A DNA stretch of 5,799 nucleotides from Pontiella sp. (lineage in GTDB: Bacteria; Verrucomicrobiota; Kiritimatiellia; Kiritimatiellales; Pontiellaceae): NCBI GenBank assembly GCA_029935255.1, contig JAOZKS010000172.1, forward strand, positions 1 through 5,799, in the 5' to 3' direction. The notes beneath the pieces were generated by a model, which made no database searches, was not told the origin of the DNA, and was given only the letters and a program-made list of their open reading frames with translations. Position numbers and translations under genes: made by a program. This document shows, piece by piece, positions 1-5,799 of this stretch. Position 1 is the stretch's first letter, and the number at the start of each line of letters is the position of its first letter.

Positions 1-1816
1 ACTCTATTCGCGGAATGCTTACATCGCGAATAATGAAACGCAGAATCTAATTGCTAGAATCCCGACTCCTTTCGTCTCTAATCTAGTGGTGAATACGGTG
101 GGGGCATATTCCGGTGGGTATCAGTTAATCACCTGTGCCGATATTCCAGATGAATATCACGGCTTTGGAAATGATAGTATCCCCTGGAGCGGCGGTGAAG
201 TTGAGCTGACCCTCGTTGAGGGCAGTGTTACGACTGTTAAGACCCATCGAATCAAGACCACTGATGCGGCCAACAATACGGTATTGGTTGCTGTTAATAG
301 CTGGGGTACGATTCCTGTGGACGGAACAGTAGGTCTGCTTGCCTTTAAAGATATTATAGATCAGAACTCCGGCGAGCAGCTTCTTTTAGAGGGGCCGATA
401 ACCTACTTTTTCGGAAGCCCGGCAAGTGTTTCATCAAGCGAAATGGTATTTGATCCAGACGATGTCTTGCTAGGGGTATCATCCAGCAAACTACAGGTTG
501 CAAGTATTGTAGGGGGGCGTGGAGTCGGGCAAAGTCGCCGCATAGCTTCTGTTATAACCTCTAATTCGACAATAGCTGTGGTAACCTTTGAAGAGCCTTG
601 GCGGGTACTTCCAGATAGCGATAGTGTTTTAAATTTTGGAAAGCTTAGCGACCATTACGCGATATATGGGAATAAATTCGATGCACAGCCCTCGGCAACA
701 GGAGATGAACACAGCGCATCTGCTGGAGTTTCTTTGTGGGGATCGTCTGGCAACATGGACATAGTAAATAATACCTTCTCGGAACTCCGAACTGCTATTC
801 CAATAACGCCTTATGGGTCGTCTGAAGGCGAGGCAAATGTCGGTACAATGTGTCAGAGTATGTTCAATTTTATATATAGCAATCGATTCGAGAATTGTCG
901 TACGGATATTACCAGAAACAATGCGAGTTCTAATCCGCCTACTGATGTGGATGTCACTTTCCTTGGGAATGTATTCCGTGGAAATCACTCAACAGGTGCT
1001 TTATATGCCTTTTTGAGCTCGTCACTAACCGCTGATCTGGCTGATGCAGGAAATATTTCCGTCTGGCAGGATAACACCGTAGTAAATGCGGCAACCGTCG
1101 TTATGGACAGTACGGAGTTGGCGAACCAAATATGGATCAATAACATCCTCCATTCAGCGAACAGTGTTGGCTGGTCTATTGCCAACGGGAACACGGTGGC
1201 TCTTCGTGGGAATACGTGGACAGGGGTTTCTGCGAGCTATGCCGGAACCCTTCCGAGCGGAGTGCTGGAGTTGCCGATTCGCATGATTAATATTGGCGGT
1301 AGCGGAACGGCTACAGGTGAGGTGCCAATATGGAATAGCGGCACCTCACCAATGGACTGGAGTGCGAGTACAACCAATTCATGGTTGCGGCTCTTAAAGT
1401 CAAGCGGATCCATTCCTGATGAAAATAGCCAAGATGTGCTCTCTTTTGAGCTTGAATCAGATGCTGCGCCTGCGGCAGGAAGCCAAGCGGTTATTACCGT
1501 GACTGGCGAGGGGCAGACGAAGCAGATCACTGTATATTTTTCCGGGGTACAGTTTTCAGATGGAGATGGAGCCGTTCTCGTCGATTTGAGTATATTTGAA
1601 TCTGGTTCACGAGTTCGGGCTACCGTTGAGGATTTAGGTACTCCCGAGAACCCAAGAACGGGCGAGTTTAGAAATCTGGGAGAACTGAACATAACAGAAG
1701 AACTGATTGTTCCGGGGCTTGCAAATCATGCCTATAGATTTGTATTTGAGGTATATGATGATACCTCGGCTGCGTGGGTTACAAATAGAAGTTTTACGGT
1801 TAACCGCCAGCGCTGA
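1..1816 (+). CDS. Secreted right-handed beta-helix protein with BACON-like domain, 5' partial
   Basis: The frame is open from base 2 with no stop, so the gene begins outside the window; the GTG at 86 is internal and 604 residues are visible. Residues about 217-413 show repeated short motifs of the form (G/N)-N-x-(F/V/W), such as GNKF, NNTF, SNRF, GNVF, DNTV, INNI and GNTW. Their Asn positions fall near residues 223, 256, 294, 323, 358, 381 and 404, that is 23-38 residues apart, as expected for rungs of a right-handed parallel beta-helix (PbH1/NosD type). Residues about 440-515 resemble a BACON-type beta-sandwich: PMDWSAS, then NSWLRL, an S-G turn, and an AAGSQAVITVTGEG strand pair. The last 90 residues form another beta-rich segment ending at TGA 1814-1816. 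No membrane anchor or sorting signal is visible at the C-terminus. Beta-helix proteins are often polysaccharide lyases, epimerases or adhesins, but no catalytic residues can be assigned, so the function stays open. Confidence 0.85.
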   Translation, partial: LYSRNAYIANNETQNLIARIPTPFVSNLVVNTVGAYSGGYQLITCADIPDEYHGFGNDSIPWSGGEVELTLVEGSVTTVKTHRIKTTDAANNTVLVAVNSWGTIPVDGTVGLLAFKDIIDQNSGEQLLLEGPITYFFGSPASVSSSEMVFDPDDVLLGVSSSKLQVASIVGGRGVGQSRRIASVITSNSTIAVVTFEEPWRVLPDSDSVLNFGKLSDHYAIYGNKFDAQPSATGDEHSASAGVSLWGSSGNMDIVNNTFSELRTAIPITPYGSSEGEANVGTMCQSMFNFIYSNRFENCRTDITRNNASSNPPTDVDVTFLGNVFRGNHSTGALYAFLSSSLTADLADAGNISVWQDNTVVNAATVVMDSTELANQIWINNILHSANSVGWSIANGNTVALRGNTWTGVSASYAGTLPSGVLELPIRMINIGGSGTATGEVPIWNSGTSPMDWSASTTNSWLRLLKSSGSIPDENSQDVLSFELESDAAPAAGSQAVITVTGEGQTKQITVYFSGVQFSDGDGAVLVDLSIFESGSRVRATVEDLGTPENPRTGEFRNLGELNITEELIVPGLANHAYRFVFEVYDDTSAAWVTNRSFTVNRQR

Positions 1817-1874
1817 TTTCTGGGATCCATGCTGCCCGAATGGCACCCGTTAAGCTCATTTAAATAAGGAAGGG

Positions 1875-1973
1875 ATGGTAGTGTCTTCAATTTGGGGAGC
1901 CTGTTTGTCTGTAACTCCTTACTTTAATCCGCAGTTTAAAATCTCAATCCCATCGGTTGTATTTATCCGTTAG
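1875..1973 (+). CDS. Possible 30-32 residue small ORF, doubtful
   Basis: ATG at 1875 or GTG at 1881 opens a frame ending at TAG 1971-1973. A purine-rich GGAAGGG at 1868-1874 is too close to the ATG but lies 6 bases from the GTG, so the GTG (30 residues) would be the better start. The product begins VSSIWGACLSV and has no recognised motif and no clear signal peptide. It lies alone in the gap after the beta-helix gene. It may be a real micro-protein, a leader peptide, or chance; chance is the most likely. Confidence 0.12.
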   Translation: MVVSSIWGACLSVTPYFNPQFKISIPSVVFIR

Positions 1974-2091
1974 TGTAACATCTCTATTTAGCATTATAGT
2001 TCGCTTCCCATTGCGCGGGGATGTAGTTCTTTGCGGTGTGGTTAGGGGCGCGAATCTTGGTCGTTTACGTTCATCCACCTCCCAAACTTGC

Positions 2092-2138
2092 AAAATAGTC
2101 ATCATATAATCCTTTTATCATAAGAAATAAACTATTTT
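2092..2138. repeat. 8-bp perfect inverted repeat around the TATAAT box
   Basis: AAAATAGT at 2092-2099 is the exact reverse complement of ACTATTTT at 2131-2138, with 31 bases between the arms. The candidate -10 box sits in the loop and the flippase ATG is 6 bases after the right arm. It could be a split operator or a leader-RNA stem near the start codon. The arms are AT-rich and short, so chance is possible. Confidence 0.35.
2105..2110 (+). promoter_or_regulatory. Candidate -10 box (TATAAT) for the flippase gene
   Basis: A perfect TATAAT lies 35 bases before the flippase ATG in an AT-rich stretch. At the usual 17-base spacing the -35 position (2082-2087) is CCAAAC, a poor match; a TTGCAA at 2088-2093 is only 11 bases away. 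The call therefore rests on the -10 box alone. Confidence 0.3.
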
Positions 2139-2144
2139 ATCCCT

Positions 2145-3695
2145 ATGGCTGAATTCAAGTCAGATAGCAGTGTTAAACGGGTTGCGAAAAACGGAGTATT
2201 CACTGCGTTTCGCTTTGGTATTTTTACCTTGTCAGGTATTGTCTTTATCCCTTTCTTGATTAGGCAATACGGGTCAGGAACATATGGATTGATCGCTCTG
2301 GCTGGTTTTCTAACTCAATATGTGGGTCTCATTTCTAGCTGTATTGGTGGATCAATTGCTCGTTTCCTGAATATTGCGCTCAACAAAAACGACGAGGAGC
2401 AAGCCAATCAAATTTTCTCCACAGCAATTATTGCCAATATTGTCTTGGTTGTTTTCCAGCTACCTTTTTTTGCATTTGGCTTGTGGAAGCTACACTGGTT
2501 GATTGATTTTCCCCCAGAGCAAAGCTTTGATTTCCGAATATTGGTTGCGTGTAATATTGTGGCCTATTTGCTGTCGTTGCTCCTCGGGGTGCTGGGCACA
2601 CCAATCTATGCGTCAAACCGTCTCGACATCGGAATAAAACTAGAAATGCTCAGCCAAATCTTGAGGTTGCTCCTCTTGTTTGGCTTGATTTCAAGCATTG
2701 GGCCTAGGCTTTGGATTATTGGTGTGGTGGATCTGGGGTTGGCAATCTTGAGTCTTATTGCAACCTTTCTTGTTTACCGAAAAATTGCGAGCCAACTTAT
2801 TTTTCAGCGCAAGCATATTGCTTGGAAGTGGGTGCAGCCCGTGATGAACATGGCGGGCTGGAGTATTGTGGCGACGCTCGGTCAAATTTTATTTTTAAAG
2901 ACGGATGTCTGGATCGTTAATCGGTTCGTGGATCCAAAGCTGGCTGGAGTATGCGCCGCCTTGTTGATTTGGCCTAACTTTGTCCAACAGATTGCAAAAA
3001 ATATTTCATATCTAATCATGCCCGTCTTCATGATTGACTATGCACAAGGGCGTATCGAGCGCATTCAGGAGACAGCAATGTTGTTTAGTCGCCTGTTTAG
3101 CATTGTGGCCATATTTGCCAGTGGATTCATCATGATTCTTGGCGGATGGTTGCTGGAACTATGGATGGGGGTTGAGTATAGACAGTATCATCTGTTTTTG
3201 GTTCTTATGCTATTGCACTTTCCTCTCACGCTGGCAAGGGAGGCTCTTTGGGGAGTCTTTCCCGCCTTTAATAAAATGCACTATTTAGGAATTTCAGACC
3301 TGATAAGTGGGGCTATGAATGTTTCCCTGTCTCTTTTAGCGGTTTTTTATGGTTTTGGGCTCACAGGAGTGATTATTGCCACGGGCATCAGCCTGATTCT
3401 CCAGCGGACCTTCTTCCTCTCGTACTTTGTCGTCAAGATGCTCGATATCCCTTGGATCCGGCTATTCAAATGCTACATCCCCGGCTGTCTGGTTATGCTT
3501 TTATTTATCTTTCAATATTTTTTCATGGGCAACAAGCATCTAACATTGACCGGAGTTTGCTCTGTGGCGATTGCTGTGTTGTTCAGCCTAGAGGTACTTG
3601 TAAGGGAAAAGGAGAGCAGGGGGGCATTAAAGGCAATTGTAGCGGCATTAGCTGGAAATAAGCCGCACAGGGAAAGTAGCTCTGGAGAGGTCTGA
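2145..3695 (+). CDS. Wzx-like polysaccharide (lipid-linked oligosaccharide) flippase, MOP superfamily
   Basis: This 516-residue inner-membrane protein probably moves undecaprenyl-linked repeat units from the cytoplasmic to the periplasmic face for O-antigen or exopolysaccharide assembly. It has the layout of the polysaccharide transporter/MATE-like family: a short charged N-terminus, then about 12-14 hydrophobic segments, including roughly 22-40, 48-70, 92-113, 131-152, 170-212, 238-252, 267-295, 315-340, 349-365, 380-430 and 443-485. The N-terminal RQYGSGTYGL (residues 40-49) is typical of Wzx proteins, as is LKTDVWIVNRF (251-261) at the start of the second half. The length is normal for the family. 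The ATG at 2145 is chosen because the family's first helix follows at the usual distance; no clear Shine-Dalgarno precedes it (the leader is AT-rich). The last 30 residues are a basic cytoplasmic tail. The stop TGA at 3693-3695 abuts the acyltransferase ATG, so the two are co-transcribed and probably translationally coupled. The substrate sugar cannot be told from sequence. Confidence 0.92.
   Translation: MAEFKSDSSVKRVAKNGVFTAFRFGIFTLSGIVFIPFLIRQYGSGTYGLIALAGFLTQYVGLISSCIGGSIARFLNIALNKNDEEQANQIFSTAIIANIVLVVFQLPFFAFGLWKLHWLIDFPPEQSFDFRILVACNIVAYLLSLLLGVLGTPIYASNRLDIGIKLEMLSQILRLLLLFGLISSIGPRLWIIGVVDLGLAILSLIATFLVYRKIASQLIFQRKHIAWKWVQPVMNMAGWSIVATLGQILFLKTDVWIVNRFVDPKLAGVCAALLIWPNFVQQIAKNISYLIMPVFMIDYAQGRIERIQETAMLFSRLFSIVAIFASGFIMILGGWLLELWMGVEYRQYHLFLVLMLLHFPLTLAREALWGVFPAFNKMHYLGISDLISGAMNVSLSLLAVFYGFGLTGVIIATGISLILQRTFFLSYFVVKMLDIPWIRLFKCYIPGCLVMLLFIFQYFFMGNKHLTLTGVCSVAIAVLFSLEVLVREKESRGALKAIVAALAGNKPHRESSSGEV
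3684..3690 (+). promoter_or_regulatory. Ribosome binding site of the acyltransferase gene
   Basis: GGAGAGG lies inside the last codons of the flippase gene, 5 bases before ATG 3696. It is the strongest Shine-Dalgarno match among the three downstream genes and fixes the acyltransferase start directly after the flippase TGA. It supports coupled translation of the pair. Confidence 0.7.
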
Positions 3696-3845
3696 ATGAG
3701 GTTTCTTGAAATTGATGCCGTAAAGGCGGTAGCTATAATCGGTGTTATGGTTGCCCACATGTCTTTTGAAAGTCGGTTTAGTGATGGAGCCATGGATTTC
3801 ATCAGAGTTGTTCAGATCATTCTAGGATGGTGCGTACTTGCATTC

Positions 3846-3852
3846 TTTTTTT
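3846..3852 (+). repeat. T7 homopolymer inside the acyltransferase gene, in frame
   Basis: Seven T encode part of the FFFCSG motif of the acyltransferase and here the frame is correct. It is a second possible slippage point in the same gene. Another T7 lies in the flippase at 2465-2471, also in frame, so runs of this length are common in this locus. Confidence 0.5.
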
Positions 3853-4078
3853 GTTCAGGATTGTTGGCCAAGGAAATTAAAAATATAGAGGAAGCGAGGC
3901 GGTATATACATAAACGGTTTATAAGACTAGTTGTTCCGTGTGTGGTTTTTAGTATCACCTACAGGGTGATTCGGTGTGGACTATACCTGACAGGACGGTT
4001 TGACTGGAAGTCACCGATTCCCGAAAACATAGGTGATGTGCTGGATTTTATTTTGGTGCCGGTAGGGCCCCAATTCTA

Positions 4079-4085
4079 TTTTTTT
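4079..4085 (+). repeat. T7 homopolymer at the acyltransferase frameshift
   Basis: This run of seven T sits exactly where protein similarity moves from the first frame to the +1 frame. Loss of one T gives codons TAT TTT TTG TAT TAT and a continuous protein. The +1 frame has a stop (TAG) at 4063-4065, so the shift must lie after it, and the T-run is the only low-complexity tract close to the junction. Confidence 0.75.
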
Positions 4086-4734
4086 GTATTATCTATTTGT
4101 GATATCGGTTGGGGTGACTCTGTTAAACAGGTTGCTGTCTACAAAATACATATTTCTAATTTCCGGGATTATTTTACCTGTTTTCTATGGGTTCGCAGGG
4201 CTGAGTCGAGCTTATGGCCCTGAGCTGGGGTTAATACCGTTGTATGGGTTTTCATATATTTTCGGAATGGCAAGTGCCCATAAAAATCTAGGGGAACTAT
4301 GGGTCGGGATGCTGTGCTTGTTACCTGTTATAGCTGCGGTTCTTGTTACCCGGAATCTGATCGTTGGATATGTGGTGGTTCCATATCTGCTTTGGAGGGC
4401 CTTCCGTCGAGTCCCCTTGCTGGCAAGGTATGCTGTAAGGACAAAGCTCGGGGAATATTCATCTGCGATCTACGTATGGCATGCACCCATAATCATGCCT
4501 CTGGTTAGCATCGTATGTGTTAAATTATTGGGGAATAGCACATGGGTTCTTTTCCCGATTGTTGGAGTCACTTTATTGTGCTGTGTTTTTCTGGGAGAGA
4601 TCACCTCGAGGTTTAGCATGTTGCGATTCTGGCGGTTCTAAGGGGCCTGTAGCACGGCATTCTTGTATATTGTTAATATGCTTGGATGTCTTGGAATTCA
4701 GTAGAGTATTTTTCCTTAAAGGCCTATACATTTT

Positions 4735-4813
4735 GCTCAACCGCCTGCCACATGTTGCCTTTGGGAGGGGTCGTTTCTTCACGCCGACCCCAATATATTG
4801 CGGTCGGTTGAGT
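4735..4813 (+). repeat. Nested imperfect hairpin with attC-like ends
   Basis: The outer arms are GCTCAAC (4735-4741) and GTTGAGT (4807-4813), which fit the integron attC core patterns RYYYAAC and GTTRRRY in the right order and orientation. Pairing continues inward through CG/CG, CC/GG and GC/GC with single-base bulges at T4746 and T4804: 12 Watson-Crick pairs and one G-T pair. An inner stem GGGGTCG (4767-4773) / CGACCCC (4785-4791) closes an 11-base loop. The total of 79 bases lies within the known attC size range. There is no integrase, no attI and no second such site in the window, and the flanking genes are not typical cassettes. It may equally be a loose terminator or a structured RNA element between two genes. 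The fold is seen directly; the attC identity is inference. Confidence 0.4.
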
Positions 4814-4894
4814 AAGGTGCCTACCCCTTTTTCTTTATTGTTTGCGGCAGGATCTTTTTATTGTCGTTTGATAAACCCTAGCCAAATATAAATC

Positions 4895-4913
4895 TCAACA
4901 ACATTGTTGTGGG
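4895..4913 (+). promoter_or_regulatory. Small hairpin just upstream of the polymerase-like start codon
   Basis: ACAAC (4898-4902) pairs with GTTGT (4906-4910) around a 3-base ATT loop, and the stem extends past one mismatch by a C-G and a T-G pair. It ends 5 bases before ATG 4919. The only weakly Shine-Dalgarno-like bases (GTGGG, 4909-4913) would be held in the stem, so it could dampen translation. The stem is short and may be chance. Confidence 0.25.
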
Positions 4914-4918
4914 TAAAT

Positions 4919-5799
4919 ATGAACCTGATTTCTCTCATTTTGTACGGTTTGGTAAATGTCTTGATGGTATCGGTGTGTTTATTGGGGGAAAAGGGAAGAA
5001 TTTATGAATCTCCTTTTTGGATGGGCATTCTGGCATTGGGTTGGTTTTTCCCCATGTCGGTCGGGGGGTATGCAAATAGCGGTAATTATCCAGATAATGC
5101 CTATGCTGGGGGTATGTTATTTGCAACGCTTTGTACCTTAGCATTGTGGATCGGATTTTATCTGGCGAAAAAGAAAAACCCCGAGAGGCGATCGTGGCTG
5201 GACTATACGTTTGATATTCGCAAACTCGTATGGGCAGGGGCTTTTTTGTGTATGGCCGGTTTTTTCTTCCAGTGGAAGTTGAATTCCCTCCCAGAGGAAA
5301 TGCTCGCACAGACGCAATGGTCGGGCGCTACGGTTAAATACCTCTTTTTGGCCAACGTGTTTAAGATTGGGTTTTTGATCCTGTGGATCATCTATTTAAG
5401 CCAAAAGAAATGGCTTGCCCCCCAGTTACTAATCTTTGTTGTTCCCAGTTTACTCATGATGCTGGAGGCTGCGGTTGTGTCGGGTCGTAGATCAGGGATG
5501 ATGGACCTTGCGGCTTATGTTTTAGTTAGCTTGTGGTTTGTGCGCCGAATCACGATGCCTCGATGGATATTTATTACTGGTCTAGGACTTGGGCTGTTGA
5601 TTGTCAACGCAGTGGGAACCTATCGGAGTATTATGGCGCAGGATGATTTATCGTTGTCAGAACGCCTGACCGCCATATCGAAAACCGATTTTGCTAGCGA
5701 GTCAAAGGATCTATTAAAAGAATCGGGAATGGATTTTAATAATTACATATATTTTCGGCAGGTTTATGCAGATGAGGGTAGGTTTAATTTTGGGTTATC
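4919..5799 (+). CDS. Putative Wzy-like polysaccharide polymerase, 3' partial
   Basis: The frame is open from ATG 4919 to the right edge, giving 293 codons with no stop. The protein is strongly hydrophobic, with about eight membrane segments near residues 3-22, 33-50, 64-83, 102-118, 141-160, 169-187, 196-208 and 214-232. An SGRRSGMMDL motif (188-197) between two helices, followed by a helix and a TYRSIM segment leading into a polar, presumably periplasmic, loop (about 238-290), is the arrangement seen in O-antigen and oligosaccharide repeat-unit polymerases, which usually reach 400-480 residues. In such a role it would join lipid-linked repeat units in the periplasm, consistent with the flippase upstream. 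Sequence conservation in Wzy proteins is very low, so the assignment rests on topology, this motif and context. The ATG is accepted because the first helix follows at once and no better start exists; no good Shine-Dalgarno is present. An O-antigen ligase or another glycan-related membrane protein is the main alternative. Confidence 0.65.
   Translation, partial: MNLISLILYGLVNVLMVSVCLLGEKGRIYESPFWMGILALGWFFPMSVGGYANSGNYPDNAYAGGMLFATLCTLALWIGFYLAKKKNPERRSWLDYTFDIRKLVWAGAFLCMAGFFFQWKLNSLPEEMLAQTQWSGATVKYLFLANVFKIGFLILWIIYLSQKKWLAPQLLIFVVPSLLMMLEAAVVSGRRSGMMDLAAYVLVSLWFVRRITMPRWIFITGLGLGLLIVNAVGTYRSIMAQDDLSLSERLTAISKTDFASESKDLLKESGMDFNNYIYFRQVYADEGRFNFGL

Larger units (their letters stand above)
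1817..2144. other. 328-base intergenic region, no convincing gene
   Basis: This gap separates the beta-helix gene from the flippase. Neither strand holds a convincing gene; the only ribosome-site-backed frame is a 30-32 codon ORF (described separately). No hairpin followed by a T-run was found after the beta-helix stop, so its terminator is not apparent. The 3' end (2092-2144) becomes AT-rich and carries a TATAAT box inside an inverted repeat, the most likely place for the flippase promoter. The gap length suggests that the flippase starts a new transcription unit. Confidence 0.6.
3696..4641 (+). pseudogene. Acyltransferase family 3 (OafA/YrhL-like) membrane protein, frameshifted at a T7 run
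   Basis: The product would be a multi-span inner-membrane enzyme that transfers an acyl group (often acetyl) to a glycan. The first frame (3696-4223) holds the family's N-terminal signature: an LEIDAVKAVAIIGV stretch leading to His21, the expected catalytic His, then FFFCSGLL at 50-57 and KRFIRLVVP at 73-81. It loses homology after GPQFYF (124-129). The +1 frame is open from 4066 and continues the family to TAA 4639-4641, with YSSAIYVWHAPI near the C-terminus, the expected late helix motif. The switch maps to seven T at 4079-4085; with six T the frames join as GPQFYF-LYYLFVISV and give 314 residues, normal for the family. As written, translation would stop at TGA 4221-4223 after 175 residues and lack more than half the helices. 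The cause may be a real mutation, phase variation by slipped-strand repair, transcript slippage, or a homopolymer sequencing error. Reading frames either side are otherwise intact, which argues for a recent event or an error. Confidence 0.88.
4642..4918. other. 277-base intergenic region between acyltransferase and polymerase-like gene
   Basis: No gene is supported here. The region holds a large nested hairpin (4735-4813), a T-rich stretch about 15-30 bases after it (4828-4843), and a small hairpin directly before the next start codon. A TATAAA lies at 4887-4892, but the possible -35 partners are badly spaced (TTGTCG at 4861 gives 20 bases, TTGATA at 4868 gives 13). The polymerase-like gene may therefore have its own weak promoter or be read through from the flippase-acyltransferase unit. 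Confidence 0.5.

Noticed and set aside
1237..1692. Minus-strand ORF of 151 codons opposite the BACON-like region
   Set aside because: The plus strand carries a recognisable domain and a continuous frame; the antisense product is Ser/Pro-rich with no motif.
86..1816. Start of the beta-helix gene at GTG 86
   Set aside because: The same frame is open upstream to base 2 with protein-like sequence (YSRNAYIANNETQN), so 86 is an internal valine and the gene is cut by the window edge.
2012..2054. GCGCGGGG followed by GGGGCGCG in the first gap
   Set aside because: The two copies are mirror images rather than inverted or direct repeats, so they do not form a hairpin or a clear binding-site pair.
4735..4813. 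A true integron cassette array
   Set aside because: Only one attC-like site is present; no intI, attI or repeated sites, and the neighbouring multi-gene polysaccharide unit is unlike a cassette. Kept only as an attC-like structure.
4767..4843. Rho-independent terminator formed by GGGGTCG/CGACCCC
   Set aside because: No T-run follows the stem directly; the T-rich stretch begins about 37 bases after the inner stem and 15 after the outer one, so the form is not typical.
4517..4891. Plus-strand ORF of 124 codons bridging the acyltransferase end and the gap
   Set aside because: It overlaps the conserved C-terminal acyltransferase frame, has an odd Cys-rich composition and no motif; it is an overlap artefact.
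4935..5309. Minus-strand ORF of 124 codons opposite the polymerase-like gene
   Set aside because: It lies antisense to a long hydrophobic coding frame, has a low-complexity Pro/Thr/Lys-rich composition and no motif.

Overview
This window is a single-strand (+) stretch of a surface-polysaccharide locus from a Gram-negative-type bacterium of moderate GC. It reads, in order: the 3' part of a secreted beta-helix protein (1-1816); a 328-base gap; a Wzx-like polysaccharide flippase (2145-3695); an acyltransferase-3 membrane protein split by a frameshift (3696-4641); a 277-base gap with a large nested hairpin; and the 5' part of a multi-membrane-span protein that looks like a Wzy-type polysaccharide polymerase (4919 to the right edge).

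The organism cannot be fixed from the sequence. A large beta-helix protein ending in a BACON-like beta-sandwich, weak or absent Shine-Dalgarno sequences before two of the three downstream genes, and an exopolysaccharide cluster with long gaps together suggest the Planctomycetota-Verrucomicrobiota-Chlamydiota group or Bacteroidota. I lean to Verrucomicrobiota or a close relative with low confidence.

The flippase, acyltransferase and polymerase fit a Wzx/Wzy-dependent pathway. Lipid-linked repeat units are flipped across the inner membrane by the Wzx-like protein, decorated with acyl groups by the acyltransferase, and joined by the polymerase. The flippase and acyltransferase are tightly coupled (TGA directly followed by ATG, with a good ribosome binding site). 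The beta-helix protein may be an envelope or extracellular protein that binds or modifies the polymer, but its start is outside the window and no catalytic signature is visible.

The most notable points are the frameshift in the acyltransferase, which lies exactly at a run of seven T (4079-4085) where removing one T restores a full 314-residue protein; the hairpin at 4735-4813, whose ends match the integron attC core consensus although there is no integrase and no second site; and an inverted repeat around a TATAAT box just before the flippase. No RNA gene, CRISPR array or insertion sequence was recognised.
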